A DNA stretch of 64,000 nucleotides from Alphaproteobacteria bacterium. GTDB taxonomy: Bacteria; Pseudomonadota; Alphaproteobacteria; Rhizobiales; JAJFHC01. Made by a program: the position numbers and the translations under genes. Where the stretch lies: the NCBI GenBank assembly GCA_021775805.1, contig JAJFHD010000087.1:47155-111154 (forward strand), in the 5' to 3' direction. The notes under the pieces are model-generated. The model was not told the DNA's origin, ran no database searches, and was given only the letters and a program-made list of their open reading frames with translations. Positions 35,541-44,522 of this stretch are shown piece after piece (position 1 is the stretch's first letter; every line of letters starts with the position of its first letter).

Positions 35541-37489
35541 TGATCGAGATGTTTCCGCACCTGTTTTCCGGGATCAAGATCGGTAATTGCGACATCTCCA
35601 ACAGGATCGTTTCCACCGGTCATCACACTTACCTGTCGGATGGCTCGCCGGACGAGCGGCTTGTTGCTTACCACGAGGCCAGGGCGAAGGGCGGGGCAGG
35701 GCTCATCGTGTCCGAGATCGTCGCGGTTCATGAGACCGCCGGATTTTCCCGCGATCTGCTCAAGGCGGTGGACCGAGGTGTCATTCCGGACTACGCGAGA
35801 CTGGTGAAAGTATGTCATGACAATGGCACCAGGATCTTTGCTCAATTGTTTCATCCAGGACGCGAGATCCTGTCGGCCTGGGGCGGCATGTTGCCGGTCG
35901 CCTGGGCGCCTTCGGCGGTGCCCAACGAGCGGTTCCACATCATGCCCAAGCCGATGCCCGTGCGGCTGATCGAGGGGATCATTGCCGGATACGGCCAAAC
36001 CGCTTCGATCCTGGCCGAAGCGGGGTTCGACGGTTTTGAGATCGTTGCCAGCCATGGCTATCTGCCGGCGCAGTTTCTGAACCCTCGGGTCAACCTTCGT
36101 GACGATGATTATGGCGGGGATTTTGCCAGGCGCATGCGCTTTGTCCGCGAAACGGTCGATGCCGTTCGTCAAGCGGCCACAGGGCGGGCCGTGGGTTTGC
36201 GGGTCTCCGGTTCGGAAATGGATGCCGATGGCCTGAATGACGAGGAGATGCTGGACATCTGTACGGCTATTGCCGGCGATGTCGATTACCTGAGCGTGGT
36301 CGCCGGAACGTCGGCCAGCCTGGGCGGTTCGGTCCATATCGTGCCGCCCATGGGTCTCGACCACGCCTATGCCGCACCGCTTGCTGCCGCGATAAAATCA
36401 GCGGTCGATATCCCGGTTGTCGTAACCGGCCGGGTGAATCAGCCTCAAGTGGCCGAACAGATTATCGCACAGGGACAAGCCGATCTCTGCGGCATGACGC
36501 GGGCGCTGATCTGCGATCCGGCAATGCCCGCCAAGGCGAAGGCCGGGGCAATAGACGATATCCGCGCCTGCATCGGCTGCAATCAGGCCTGTATCGGGCG
36601 CGCCCACAAGGGCCTCGGTATTTCCTGCATCCAGCATCCGGAGACGGGGCGGGAACTCGATTTCGCGACCCTGCCACCGGCGCATGAACGCAAACGTGTT
36701 CTGGTTGTGGGCGGCGGTCCGGGCGGCATGAAATGCGCCGCAATTGCCGCCGAACGCGGCCATGACGTGACGCTTTGCGAGGCAGAGGCACAGCTGGGGG
36801 GGCAAGCCCGACTGGCCTGCCAGCTGCCGGGCCGTGAGGAGTTTGCGGGCATCATCGGCAACCTGGAGCGTGAGATGCAATTGGCCGGTGCTACCGTCGA
36901 GCGCGGAATATCCGTCACGGCGCAGCTTGTGGCAAACCGGGATCCCGATCTGGTTGTAGTGGCGACCGGCGCACAACCTTACGTGCCAACCTTCGACGGT
37001 GTGGAAGGTGCGCATGTGGTGACAGCCTGGGACGTCCTCGAGGGCCGGGCGAACATCGGCAGCCGCGTCGTAATCGCAGACTGGCGGTCGGACTGGATCG
37101 GCCTGGGTCTTGCCGAGCGGTTGGCGACCTCCGGCTGCTCGGTCAGGCTTTGCACCAACGCGGCTCTGGCCGGCGAGACCCTGCAACTCTACACCCGCAA
37201 CCACTATGTTGGTCGGGTGCACAAGCTCGGTGTCGAGATCATCACCCACGCGCGATTGTTTGGCGCTGACGAGGACACAGTCTATTTCCAGGATACGCTC
37301 ACCGGCGAACCTGTTCTTTGTGAGGGCGCCGACACTCTGGTTCTGGCGCTTGGTCACCAGTCGGATAGCGCGTTGGAGTCCGAACTTGCCGGCATGAATG
37401 TAAACGTGGTGAGCATCGGTGACTGTGTTGCGCCACGAACGGCGGAAGAAGCTGTCTACGAAGGCCTGATGGCCGGGCGAGGGGCGTAG
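35540..37489 (+). CDS. OYE-type FMN/FAD/[4Fe-4S] oxidoreductase (N-demethylase-like)
   Basis: 649 residues. The N-terminal TIM barrel is of the old yellow enzyme type: HLFSGIKIGNCDISNRIVST, then SHGYLPAQFLNPRVNLRDDD. A [4Fe-4S] site follows (CIGCNQACIGRAHKGLGISC, about 348-367). The C-terminal half has a FAD Rossmann fold (VLVVGGGPGGMKCAAIAAER) and an NAD-like domain. This layout is that of trimethylamine/dimethylamine dehydrogenase, N-methylproline demethylase and 2,4-dienoyl-CoA reductase. Beside an MttB-family gene, oxidative N-demethylation is the best guess. Coupled to both neighbours. Confidence 0.83.
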   Translation: MIEMFPHLFSGIKIGNCDISNRIVSTGHHTYLSDGSPDERLVAYHEARAKGGAGLIVSEIVAVHETAGFSRDLLKAVDRGVIPDYARLVKVCHDNGTRIFAQLFHPGREILSAWGGMLPVAWAPSAVPNERFHIMPKPMPVRLIEGIIAGYGQTASILAEAGFDGFEIVASHGYLPAQFLNPRVNLRDDDYGGDFARRMRFVRETVDAVRQAATGRAVGLRVSGSEMDADGLNDEEMLDICTAIAGDVDYLSVVAGTSASLGGSVHIVPPMGLDHAYAAPLAAAIKSAVDIPVVVTGRVNQPQVAEQIIAQGQADLCGMTRALICDPAMPAKAKAGAIDDIRACIGCNQACIGRAHKGLGISCIQHPETGRELDFATLPPAHERKRVLVVGGGPGGMKCAAIAAERGHDVTLCEAEAQLGGQARLACQLPGREEFAGIIGNLEREMQLAGATVERGISVTAQLVANRDPDLVVVATGAQPYVPTFDGVEGAHVVTAWDVLEGRANIGSRVVIADWRSDWIGLGLAERLATSGCSVRLCTNAALAGETLQLYTRNHYVGRVHKLGVEIITHARLFGADEDTVYFQDTLTGEPVLCEGADTLVLALGHQSDSALESELAGMNVNVVSIGDCVAPRTAEEAVYEGLMAGRGA

Positions 37490-37494
37490 GCCCG

Positions 37495-38877
37495 ATGCAG
37501 ATGACTGACGATCCTGAAACCCTGTGCACCATGTCCGCCGTGCGGCTTGCTCAGCGCATCCGCCGGCGGGAGGTGTCCGCCGTAGAGGTGTTCGAAGCCC
37601 ATGTGTCACGCATTGAGCAACGGGAGGAAGATGTCGGGGCATTTGTAACCCTTGATCTGGCGACTGCGGAGACCACCGCACGGACGCTGGATCGCCAGGC
37701 CTCTCAAGGCGAATTTGCCGGTCCGTTGCACGGTGTGCCGGTGGCGATAAAGGACATATTTCCGACTACAGATCTCCGCACAACCTATGGTTCGCGGGCC
37801 TTCGAGAACAATGTGCCGAAACGTGACGCGCTTCACGTCGCCCGCATCAGGCAGGCTGGCGGCGTCATTCTTGGCAAGACCAATACGCCGGAATTTGCCT
37901 TCAGCGGCCAGACCGCCAACCCGGTCGCCGGCACAACCCGCAATCCCCATGACCTGTCGCGTACGGTTGCCGGAAGCTCCGGCGGTTCTGCCGCCGCGCT
38001 GGCGGCCGGCATGGCGGCCCTGTGCGACGGCAGCGACCTTGGGGGATCGTTGCGGGCGCCTGCTGCCTGGTGCGGTGTCGTCGGCTTCCGCCCAAGCGGC
38101 GGTCTGGTGCCCCTTGTTCCAAATCCGACCCCGTTTGACGGCCTGCACACAGCAGGGCCGATGGGCCGTGCGGTGGAGGATGTAGCGCTTCTACTGGAGG
38201 TTATGTCAGGCACCAGCGCGGGGGCAGCGCTTGCATCACCCGGCTCGCAAGTCGATCATTCGCAGCTCGGCGATCTGCCGGACAAACTGCGTATTGCATG
38301 GTGCATGACCCCGGCGGGCGCTCAAACCGCACCCGAAGTCATTGAAGCGCTGGCTCCATCCAGAAAGGTCATGGAATCACTGGGCTGCATCGTTGGAGAC
38401 GATATGCCGGAGATTTCCGATCTGATGGAATCACACCACGTTGCCCGCGGACTCTTCGCCCTGCAGACGGAATCCTATCTGGGATCCGGATCGACGCAAT
38501 ACGGACCCGAATTTCAGTCGCTTCTCGGCTTCGCAAACGGCCTGACGATCAAAGATATCGTAAGGGCCCAACAGATACGCACATTGGCGTGGGAACGGAT
38601 GGTCGATTTTTTCCAGAACCATGACCTGCTGACCTGGCCCAGCGCATGCGGCCTGGCCTACCCCGCCGATCTTGCGTTTGACGAGATCAAGGAAGACTGG
38701 CGGCCGGTGGAATTGACACCTCTTCTGGAGTTGCCGGCTATTTCGATCCCGTTCGGCACCACGCCGGATGGATTGCCGGCCGGTCTGCAGGTCATCGGGC
38801 CCAAGGGCGCGGATCAGCGCGTGCTGCAATGTGCCTACGCCATTCAATTACAACAACAAGAAGCGGTTTCGTCATGA
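37495..38877 (+). CDS. Amidase-signature family hydrolase
   Basis: 460 residues. The Ser-cis-Ser-Lys triad is visible: GVPVAIKDIFP supplies the Lys near 83, and RTVAGSSGGSAAALAAGMAA followed by GSDLGGSLRAPAAWCG contains both serines near 161-186. The family cleaves amides such as acylated amines, nicotinamide or glutamyl-tRNA. The start lies 6 nt after the demethylase stop; a second in-frame ATG at 37501 is equally good. Within this operon it could release an amine or ammonia from a degraded substrate. Confidence 0.9.
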   Translation: MQMTDDPETLCTMSAVRLAQRIRRREVSAVEVFEAHVSRIEQREEDVGAFVTLDLATAETTARTLDRQASQGEFAGPLHGVPVAIKDIFPTTDLRTTYGSRAFENNVPKRDALHVARIRQAGGVILGKTNTPEFAFSGQTANPVAGTTRNPHDLSRTVAGSSGGSAAALAAGMAALCDGSDLGGSLRAPAAWCGVVGFRPSGGLVPLVPNPTPFDGLHTAGPMGRAVEDVALLLEVMSGTSAGAALASPGSQVDHSQLGDLPDKLRIAWCMTPAGAQTAPEVIEALAPSRKVMESLGCIVGDDMPEISDLMESHHVARGLFALQTESYLGSGSTQYGPEFQSLLGFANGLTIKDIVRAQQIRTLAWERMVDFFQNHDLLTWPSACGLAYPADLAFDEIKEDWRPVELTPLLELPAISIPFGTTPDGLPAGLQVIGPKGADQRVLQCAYAIQLQQQEAVSS

Positions 38878-40559
38878 GTTTCATCACTGGCGGTGAAGCT
38901 GTCTACCGCGTCCTGCGCGACCAGGGCGTGAAGACGGTGTTCGGTCTGCTCGGCGGTTCGATGCTGGAGCTTTACGACGCGATGTACAAGGGCGGCGATA
39001 TTGCCTACGTAGGCGCGCGTGATGAGCGTGCCGCCGGTCACATGGCCGACGCCCACGCCCGTATCACCGGCGGGCCGGGGGTTGTTCTGGGTGCCCAGGC
39101 CGGACCTGGTGTCGTCAACCTTGTGACTGCGGTTACCGAAGCCCACCTTGCCTATTCACCACTGGTTGCGATTGCCGGGGCGATAAGCCGAGGTGATCTG
39201 GGCAAGGACACCTTTCAGGAAGTCGATCAGGTGGCCCTGTTTGCGCCAATATGCAAACGGTCCATCTTGGTCACTGATCCGGAGCGGCTGTCTGAAATTC
39301 TGCGCGATGCCATCCGTCTTGCTATGAGCGGGCGGCGTGGTCCGGTTGTCGTTCATGTTCCGCGCGATGTGTTTGCAGCCGCTGTTTCGCCACCGGTTGC
39401 CGGACCTGTGGCGATTGCGCGCGCGGGGGCGCCCTCAAACGAGCAGATCGAAACGGCGATTGGTTTGCTGAAGGCGGCAAGGCAGCCGGTCATCGTTGCC
39501 GGAGGCGGCTTGAAGTGGGCGGACGGTGCTTCGGCCTTGCGTGATTTGTGTGAAGCCCTGGATGTTCCGGTGGTTGCGTCCACGGGTCATGCCGACATCA
39601 TGCCACACGATCATCCACTGTTTGCCGGGCAGGCGGGACCGCGCGGCAATGCCGTGGCGAGCGGATTGACGCGGGATGCGGATTTGCTGCTGGTGCTGGG
39701 CGCGAGACTGGCGTTCAATTCCACATTCTTCAGTCATGATTACGTTTCTGCCGATGCGAAGATTGTACAGGTTGATGTCGAGGCCAGCGCCATCGGGCGT
39801 TACTTCCCGGTGTCCCTGGGGGTTCAGGCGGATGCGCGTGAAACAGCGTTGGCCCTTCTTCGGGCGGCGACAGATGTTGCGCTGAGCAGGTCCAACAGGA
39901 GCGAATGGCTTTCCAAGTTCCACGCTGACCGCAAATCTCTTGATGTGGAACGGTCGGCGGAAGCCCGGAATGATACGACGCCCATGCATCCCAGACGAGC
40001 GCTTGGCGAGATTCGTGATGGTCTGCCCAAGAACGCCATTGTGACACTCGACACCGGAAATGCCTGTCTGCAGGCAGCCGACCGGCTGGCCCACTTCCAG
40101 TGTCCAGGCCTGATTACGCCCCTGGACTTCGGGCTTGTCGGGTTCGGGTACGCAGCGGCCCTGGGCGCCAAGGCTGCAGCGCCAGACCGGCCGGTGATTG
40201 CCATCATGGGAGACGGCGGCTTCGGGTTTACCATGGCGGAACTGACGACGGCCGTGCGCTACGGCCTTGCCGTGATTGCTATCGTTCTGGACAACGGGGC
40301 CTGGGGTGCCGAGAAAGCCTATCAGCAGTCGTTCTTCGGCGGCCGCCTGCTCGGCGCGGAAATCGACAGTCCGGCCTACGACCAAGTCGCGGAGCTCTGC
40401 GGTGCGCAAGGCTACACCGTGAGCAAGCCCGGGGAACTGGCGGTTGCCTTGAAGGAGGCGCTAGAGAGCAGCGTTCCCGCTGTCATTCACGCCAAGATCG
40501 ATCCGGCAGCCCTCAGTCCGCTGCGCAAGGATCTCTTTGCGGCAGTATCTCCGCCATGA
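38874..40559 (+). CDS. Thiamine-diphosphate-dependent enzyme (acetolactate synthase-like)
   Basis: 561 residues from ATG 38874, overlapping the amidase stop. Three domains: N-terminal PYR (VYRVLRDQGVKTVFGLLGGS, with YVGARDERAAGHMADAHAR and the catalytic Glu), a central domain, and C-terminal PP with the ThDP/Mg motif GDGGFGFTMAEL...VLDNGAWG near 455-485. Relatives include acetolactate synthase, sulfoacetaldehyde acetyltransferase, oxalyl-CoA decarboxylase and glyoxylate carboligase. The reaction is not determinable by eye. It probably acts on a 2-oxoacid or aldehyde produced upstream in this pathway. Confidence 0.85.
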   Translation: MSFITGGEAVYRVLRDQGVKTVFGLLGGSMLELYDAMYKGGDIAYVGARDERAAGHMADAHARITGGPGVVLGAQAGPGVVNLVTAVTEAHLAYSPLVAIAGAISRGDLGKDTFQEVDQVALFAPICKRSILVTDPERLSEILRDAIRLAMSGRRGPVVVHVPRDVFAAAVSPPVAGPVAIARAGAPSNEQIETAIGLLKAARQPVIVAGGGLKWADGASALRDLCEALDVPVVASTGHADIMPHDHPLFAGQAGPRGNAVASGLTRDADLLLVLGARLAFNSTFFSHDYVSADAKIVQVDVEASAIGRYFPVSLGVQADARETALALLRAATDVALSRSNRSEWLSKFHADRKSLDVERSAEARNDTTPMHPRRALGEIRDGLPKNAIVTLDTGNACLQAADRLAHFQCPGLITPLDFGLVGFGYAAALGAKAAAPDRPVIAIMGDGGFGFTMAELTTAVRYGLAVIAIVLDNGAWGAEKAYQQSFFGGRLLGAEIDSPAYDQVAELCGAQGYTVSKPGELAVALKEALESSVPAVIHAKIDPAALSPLRKDLFAAVSPP

Positions 40560-40626
40560 ACCGGTTGCCGACCATGCAAAACCGGCGCAAGATTACCGCG
40601 CCAACCCATATGAAGGGAGATCTTCC

Positions 40627-41457
40627 ATGCGCACTCAAGGAGTAGATGTTCCGTCCCTGATCGATATTGACAGGTACCCGATCACAGAACCCGGTACGCC
40701 TGCGTTCGATAACTTGATTGCGCAGGTGCAGGAAGACCTTGCCGCGAGAGGGTGCGGTTGCCTGCCTGGTTTCCTGAGCGATGACGGTTTGCAAAAGATT
40801 GCCGCCGAAGCCAGGGATCTGGCCCCGCACGCCTATGGCGGCCCGACGGAAGCAAGCCCCTATTTCTTCAACTATCAGACCGATGCTCTTGCGAAGTACC
40901 CTGAAAACCATCCCTTGCGGCGGAAGGGCGAACGCAACCTGCGCCAGGTTGCCGGTGATCTGATTCCGGAGGCGTCTGCGCTTAAGTCACTCCATCAAAG
41001 TGCACTCATGGCAGAGTTTCTCGGTGCCTTGTTTGGAATGCCGAGGCTTTATCCGGGTGCGGACAAATATCAGGCCCTCAACATTTCGGTGATGCCGCCC
41101 GGCGGCTGTCAGCAATGGCATTTCGACCGTGGGAACATGACCACAACGCTGATGCTGCAAAGCCCCGAAGGGGGCGGCGAATTCCAGTATGCGCCGCACG
41201 TTCGAAGCGAGGAGAACGAAAATTACGATGAGGTGGCGCGGATTCTCGATGGCGACCTGACAGGCTGTCATTCCGTGTCGATGGAGCCTGGGACCCTGAT
41301 GCTGTTCCGCGGTCACTACTCCCTGCACCGGGTCAACCGGGTCACGGGCAACCGTGACCGCCTGCTCGGAATTCTATCGTACAACCCGGAACCCGGCGTG
41401 GTCGGTGCCCTGGACAGCAGCATTCTTCACTATGGCGAGCGTGTGGCTGCTACGTAG
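40627..41457 (+). CDS. Phytanoyl-CoA dioxygenase-like Fe(II)/2-oxoglutarate oxygenase
   Basis: 276 residues from ATG 40627 with SD GAAGGGAGA. The facial triad is seen in QQWHFDRGNMTTTLML (HxD near 160) and the distal His in LFRGHYSLHRVNRV near 230, followed by Arg residues suited to 2-oxoglutarate binding. Members hydroxylate or demethylate small molecules. Placement between the ThDP enzyme and a 3-hydroxyisobutyrate-type dehydrogenase supports a catabolic role. The frame is open from 40537, but that extension overlaps the ThDP gene end in another frame. Confidence 0.78.
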   Translation: MRTQGVDVPSLIDIDRYPITEPGTPAFDNLIAQVQEDLAARGCGCLPGFLSDDGLQKIAAEARDLAPHAYGGPTEASPYFFNYQTDALAKYPENHPLRRKGERNLRQVAGDLIPEASALKSLHQSALMAEFLGALFGMPRLYPGADKYQALNISVMPPGGCQQWHFDRGNMTTTLMLQSPEGGGEFQYAPHVRSEENENYDEVARILDGDLTGCHSVSMEPGTLMLFRGHYSLHRVNRVTGNRDRLLGILSYNPEPGVVGALDSSILHYGERVAAT

Positions 41458-41494
41458 GGCAGTTTTGTGTACGCCAGGCCTTAAAGGAACCTGT

Positions 41495-42394
41495 ATGACG
41501 ACCCGGGACATCAAGACCATCGGTTTCATCGGACTGGGTGTGATGGGTGAAGCCATGTGCCGTAACCTTGTCAGCAGGGGTACCTGGCCTGTGGTCGCTT
41601 ATGATCTGAGCCCGGACCCCGTCGCACGGGTGGAGCAAGAAGGCGGCTTGGCGGCAAAGTCTGCAGAAGAAATCGCCCAGCGGGCAGATGTCATCATTAC
41701 CTGTCTTCCCGGCGGCAACGAGGTAAGTGCGCTGGTTCTGGGGCGTGACGGTTTGGCCGGCAAGCTCCAGGACGGTCAGATTCTGATCGACATGTCGACA
41801 TCGCCGCCGTCGCTGATGGCGGAACTGGCCGAGGCGGCGGGGAAACGTGGCACCTTCTTTGCTGACGCACCGATTGCCAGAACCCGTCAGGCTGCAACGG
41901 ACGGTACGCTGTTGATCATGGTGGGCGCTTCGGACAAGGTGTTTGACAGGATCAAACCGGTCCTCTCAACCATGGGCAGCGATGTGGTGCACTGCGGCGC
42001 GCCGGGCGCGGGGCAGGTGGTCAAGATCCTCAACAACATGGTGTTGTTCGAAACAGTCGCTGCATTGTCGGAGGCGCTTTCCATCTCCGAGGCCTGCGGC
42101 GTCGACGGTGAAAGCCTGTTTGAAATCCTCTCGATGGGGTCTGCCGACAGTTTTGCCCTGAGAAACCACGGCAGGAAAAGCCTCTTACCTCAGGAATACC
42201 CCGACAAGGCGTTCTCGGTGAAATATGCCGCGAAAGATCTGTCCTATGCGGTGGAGATGGCGAGGGAGAACGGTGTAGCGGCGCCCGGGGCGGCCAGTGT
42301 CGCCGACCTGTTCTCAAAAGCCATCGCCGCTGGGGACGGTGACTGTTACTTTCCGGTTGTCCGACGTCAGTTGAGCGATGAGGAAGCCGGTTAG
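41495..42394 (+). CDS. 3-hydroxyisobutyrate dehydrogenase-family NAD(P) oxidoreductase
   Basis: 299 residues; ATG 41495 follows AAAGGAACCTGT. Rossmann motif TIGFIGLGVMGEAMCRNL at the N-terminus, substrate loop FADAPIARTRQAATDGTL near 122-139 and catalytic Lys in GQVVKILNNM near 172. The family oxidises 3-hydroxyacids (3-hydroxyisobutyrate, tartronate semialdehyde, sulfolactaldehyde). A tartronate-semialdehyde-like intermediate would suit a preceding carboligase-type ThDP enzyme (inference). In the same operon as neighbours, 37 nt after the oxygenase. Confidence 0.88.
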   Translation: MTTRDIKTIGFIGLGVMGEAMCRNLVSRGTWPVVAYDLSPDPVARVEQEGGLAAKSAEEIAQRADVIITCLPGGNEVSALVLGRDGLAGKLQDGQILIDMSTSPPSLMAELAEAAGKRGTFFADAPIARTRQAATDGTLLIMVGASDKVFDRIKPVLSTMGSDVVHCGAPGAGQVVKILNNMVLFETVAALSEALSISEACGVDGESLFEILSMGSADSFALRNHGRKSLLPQEYPDKAFSVKYAAKDLSYAVEMARENGVAAPGAASVADLFSKAIAAGDGDCYFPVVRRQLSDEEAG

Positions 42395-42497
42395 AGCGTC
42401 GTCTGGCAGGAGCGTGAGAGTTTCCACGCCGTTTCAACCTTGATAGTCTCGTGGAGACCAAGCCAGAACTTGGGACCAACCAGAGGGAGAGACGGGG

Positions 42498-43676
42498 ATG
42501 ACAGGAACGGGACGTCGGATTACAGCCGTTGAGGGGTTTCGCCTGCATCCCAAGGCAGTCAAGGAAGCCTGGACCGAGGACGACTATGTCTGGCCGAGCG
42601 CCTTGCCCGCAATTCTTATCCGCGTCACGACAGAAGACGGTAGCTGGGGGATTGGAGAGGCCGCCAGCCAGGTCTGGTATCTGGGCGAAACAACCGAGCA
42701 GATGGAAGCAGCCGTCGTGCTCTACAACGATGCATTGAAGGGTGTCGACGCCAACAATATCGCTTTGTGCCACCGCAAAATGGTGGCGACCCTGGGTGGC
42801 GGCAATCCCGGCGGCCGATCGGCCCGCTCGGGTGTCGACATGGCCCTCCACGACCTGCTCGGCAAGCGATTGGAGTTGCCGGTGCACGCGATTCTTGGCG
42901 GTGCCTACCGGACATCTTTCGATCTTCTGACCAATCTCTATCACAAGACGCCCGAAGCCATGGCGGCGGCCTGTGAGGATTTCATCGGCCGCGGTTTCAA
43001 GGGCCTGAAGGTCAAGGTCGGGGACGTTCTTCTTGCCGAAGGCTGGAGCCGCGACAACCTGCTGGCCGAACTCGACAAACTGGATGCGGCCATGGCCGTA
43101 ACACCCCGTGACGTCTATGTCGACGCCGATGCCAATCAGGGTTGGTGGTCGGCGCAATGGACGCTTTCCGCTCTTGAACGCTATCGCGGGCACGACAACC
43201 TTTCGATCGAGCAGCCGTTGCCTTACGACGACATCGAAGGCGCTGCCCTGATTCGTTCAACCGGTCATGTGCCGGTTATCCTGGACGAGTCTGTCTGGTC
43301 GCCCGAGGCGCTCTCCAACATCGTCCGGCGCGGCGCCTGCGACCGGATTGTACTGAAACTCAACCGGGTCGGGGGGTTCTTCGAAGCCAGACGCACGATC
43401 GCCATCGCCGAAGCTGCGGGCGTCGGCGTGTCGGTCGATACCAACCCTTACAGCCTGGTTGGCGACACCGCGGTCTGCCACATCGCCGCGATCTGTCAGA
43501 ATCCCTATCCTGTTGATTGCGAAGGGCATCTTTCCTTCCTCTCGTTCGGAGACGAACAGATCTTTTCCGGTGGTATCAGCTTCGATGGCGGCAAGGCACG
43601 ACTGCCTGATGCACCCGGACTGGGGGTCGATGTGGACTGGGATGCCCTCGCGCGGCACCAGCAACACAATCAATAA
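42498..43676 (+). CDS. Mandelate racemase/muconate lactonizing enzyme family (enolase superfamily)
   Basis: 392 residues; ATG 42498 follows GAGGGAGAGACGGGG. Capping domain (about 1-125) and barrel with KGLKVKVG near 172, metal ligands in DADANQGW (about 212), SIEQPLP (about 238) and LDESVWSP (about 262). GVSVDTNPYSL replaces the His-Asp dyad of many sugar-acid dehydratases, so the base may be a Lys of KVKVG. It could racemise or dehydrate an acid or amino acid; some relatives act on proline betaine epimers. Last gene of the catabolic operon. Confidence 0.85.
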   Translation: MTGTGRRITAVEGFRLHPKAVKEAWTEDDYVWPSALPAILIRVTTEDGSWGIGEAASQVWYLGETTEQMEAAVVLYNDALKGVDANNIALCHRKMVATLGGGNPGGRSARSGVDMALHDLLGKRLELPVHAILGGAYRTSFDLLTNLYHKTPEAMAAACEDFIGRGFKGLKVKVGDVLLAEGWSRDNLLAELDKLDAAMAVTPRDVYVDADANQGWWSAQWTLSALERYRGHDNLSIEQPLPYDDIEGAALIRSTGHVPVILDESVWSPEALSNIVRRGACDRIVLKLNRVGGFFEARRTIAIAEAAGVGVSVDTNPYSLVGDTAVCHIAAICQNPYPVDCEGHLSFLSFGDEQIFSGGISFDGGKARLPDAPGLGVDVDWDALARHQQHNQ

Positions 43677-43756
43677 GAACGTACGACCGGTCCATCTGCC
43701 CGCAACAACGTTCTGTTTGCTCTAGGACAAAGACCGGGCTTTTCCTCCCTGCCATG

Positions 43757-43781
43757 ATTTCCCATCGTATTAGAGGGAAAT
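43757..43781 (+). promoter_or_regulatory. Hairpin overlapping the ribosome site of the heme-copper operon
   Basis: ATTTCCC (43757-43763) and GGGAAAT (43775-43781) are perfect 7-bp arms with an 11-nt loop. The right arm includes the GAGGG Shine-Dalgarno sequence of the first gene (ATG 43785). In RNA the stem would hide the ribosome site, suggesting translational control. A protein operator is the alternative. Confidence 0.4.
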
Positions 43782-43784
43782 CCA

Positions 43785-43958
43785 ATGGCCGATGCAAAAA
43801 CCGAGAACGGGGACGCACAGGAATCCGTAAAGATTCCGCCGATGCAGCGTCTGCTCGACAATCACTTCCTGCTTCTTTTCCTAGGGGTGACCATGCCCAC
43901 AGTGCTCTATCTGCTGTGGGGTGTCATGGAACTGTCGCAAATTCCGATCGCCGAGTAG
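43785..43958 (+). CDS. Single-helix small subunit of heme-copper reductase (57 aa)
   Basis: 57 residues, ATG 43785 with SD GAGGG. A hydrophilic N-terminus (MADAKTENGDAQESVKIPPM) precedes one transmembrane helix (FLLLFLGVTMPTVLYLLWGV) ending SQIPIAE. Its stop is 9 nt before the CuA-subunit gene. It resembles by size, topology and position the tiny accessory subunits (subunit IIa/CbaD) of B-type heme-copper enzymes, but sequence identity to these cannot be judged by eye. Confidence 0.75.
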   Translation: MADAKTENGDAQESVKIPPMQRLLDNHFLLLFLGVTMPTVLYLLWGVMELSQIPIAE

Positions 43959-43967
43959 GAGGCAGAC

Positions 43968-44501
43968 ATGGCACTTACTTCTCCTGAATCCAAAGTCTGG
44001 TGGAACGAGCGGGTGGGCCGCGCCGAACTGACCTGGATCGTCATCGCACTCCTGTGGGGTGTGTTCATGTTTGGCATGATGGTGTGGTGGCACCTTGAGG
44101 GTAACCAGAACCTGTCAAACGAGGTTTACCGGATCACGCCGGCCAAATTCGAGCAAAAGACGGAAGAATTCACGACCAAATACACCGTTCGCGAAGAGGC
44201 CGACACGCCTGTCGCCAAGCCGGATCCCGGCGCGGAAGTCTACATGCTCGCCAGATTGTGGGAGTGGTGGCCAATTCTGGAACTGAAAAAAGGGCAGACC
44301 TATCGTCTGCATTTGTCGTCGATGGACTGGCAGCACGGATTTTCGCTGCAGCCGACCAACATCAACATCCAGGTTCATCCAGGCCTCGAACATGTCGTCA
44401 CGCTGACGCCGACTGAATCCGGCAAGTTCAGTGTGGTCTGCAACGAGTTCTGCGGACCCGGGCACCACACCATGGTGGGACGGATTCACGTCGTCGACTG
44501 A
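43968..44501 (+). CDS. CuA-containing subunit II of heme-copper NO/O2 reductase
   Basis: 177 residues with one N-terminal helix (TWIVIALLWGVFMFGMMVWW) and a periplasmic cupredoxin domain. The CuA ligand set is complete: His in SMDWQHGFSLQ near 121, and VVCNEFCGPGHHTM near 156-169 (two Cys, His, Met). The short length (usual subunit II is 250 or more) and single helix match B-type ba3 enzymes and the NorY subunit of NorSY nitric oxide reductases. CuA indicates that electrons arrive from a soluble c-type cytochrome or cupredoxin. SD AGGAGGCAGAC precedes the ATG. Confidence 0.88.
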   Translation: MALTSPESKVWWNERVGRAELTWIVIALLWGVFMFGMMVWWHLEGNQNLSNEVYRITPAKFEQKTEEFTTKYTVREEADTPVAKPDPGAEVYMLARLWEWWPILELKKGQTYRLHLSSMDWQHGFSLQPTNINIQVHPGLEHVVTLTPTESGKFSVVCNEFCGPGHHTMVGRIHVVD

Positions 44502-44522
44502 TCCTGAGACAGAGGGAAGATC

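Noticed and set aside
36398..37681. 427-residue minus-strand frame
   Set aside because: Shadow of the OYE-type oxidoreductase, whose FMN, Fe-S and FAD motifs lie in the plus frame.
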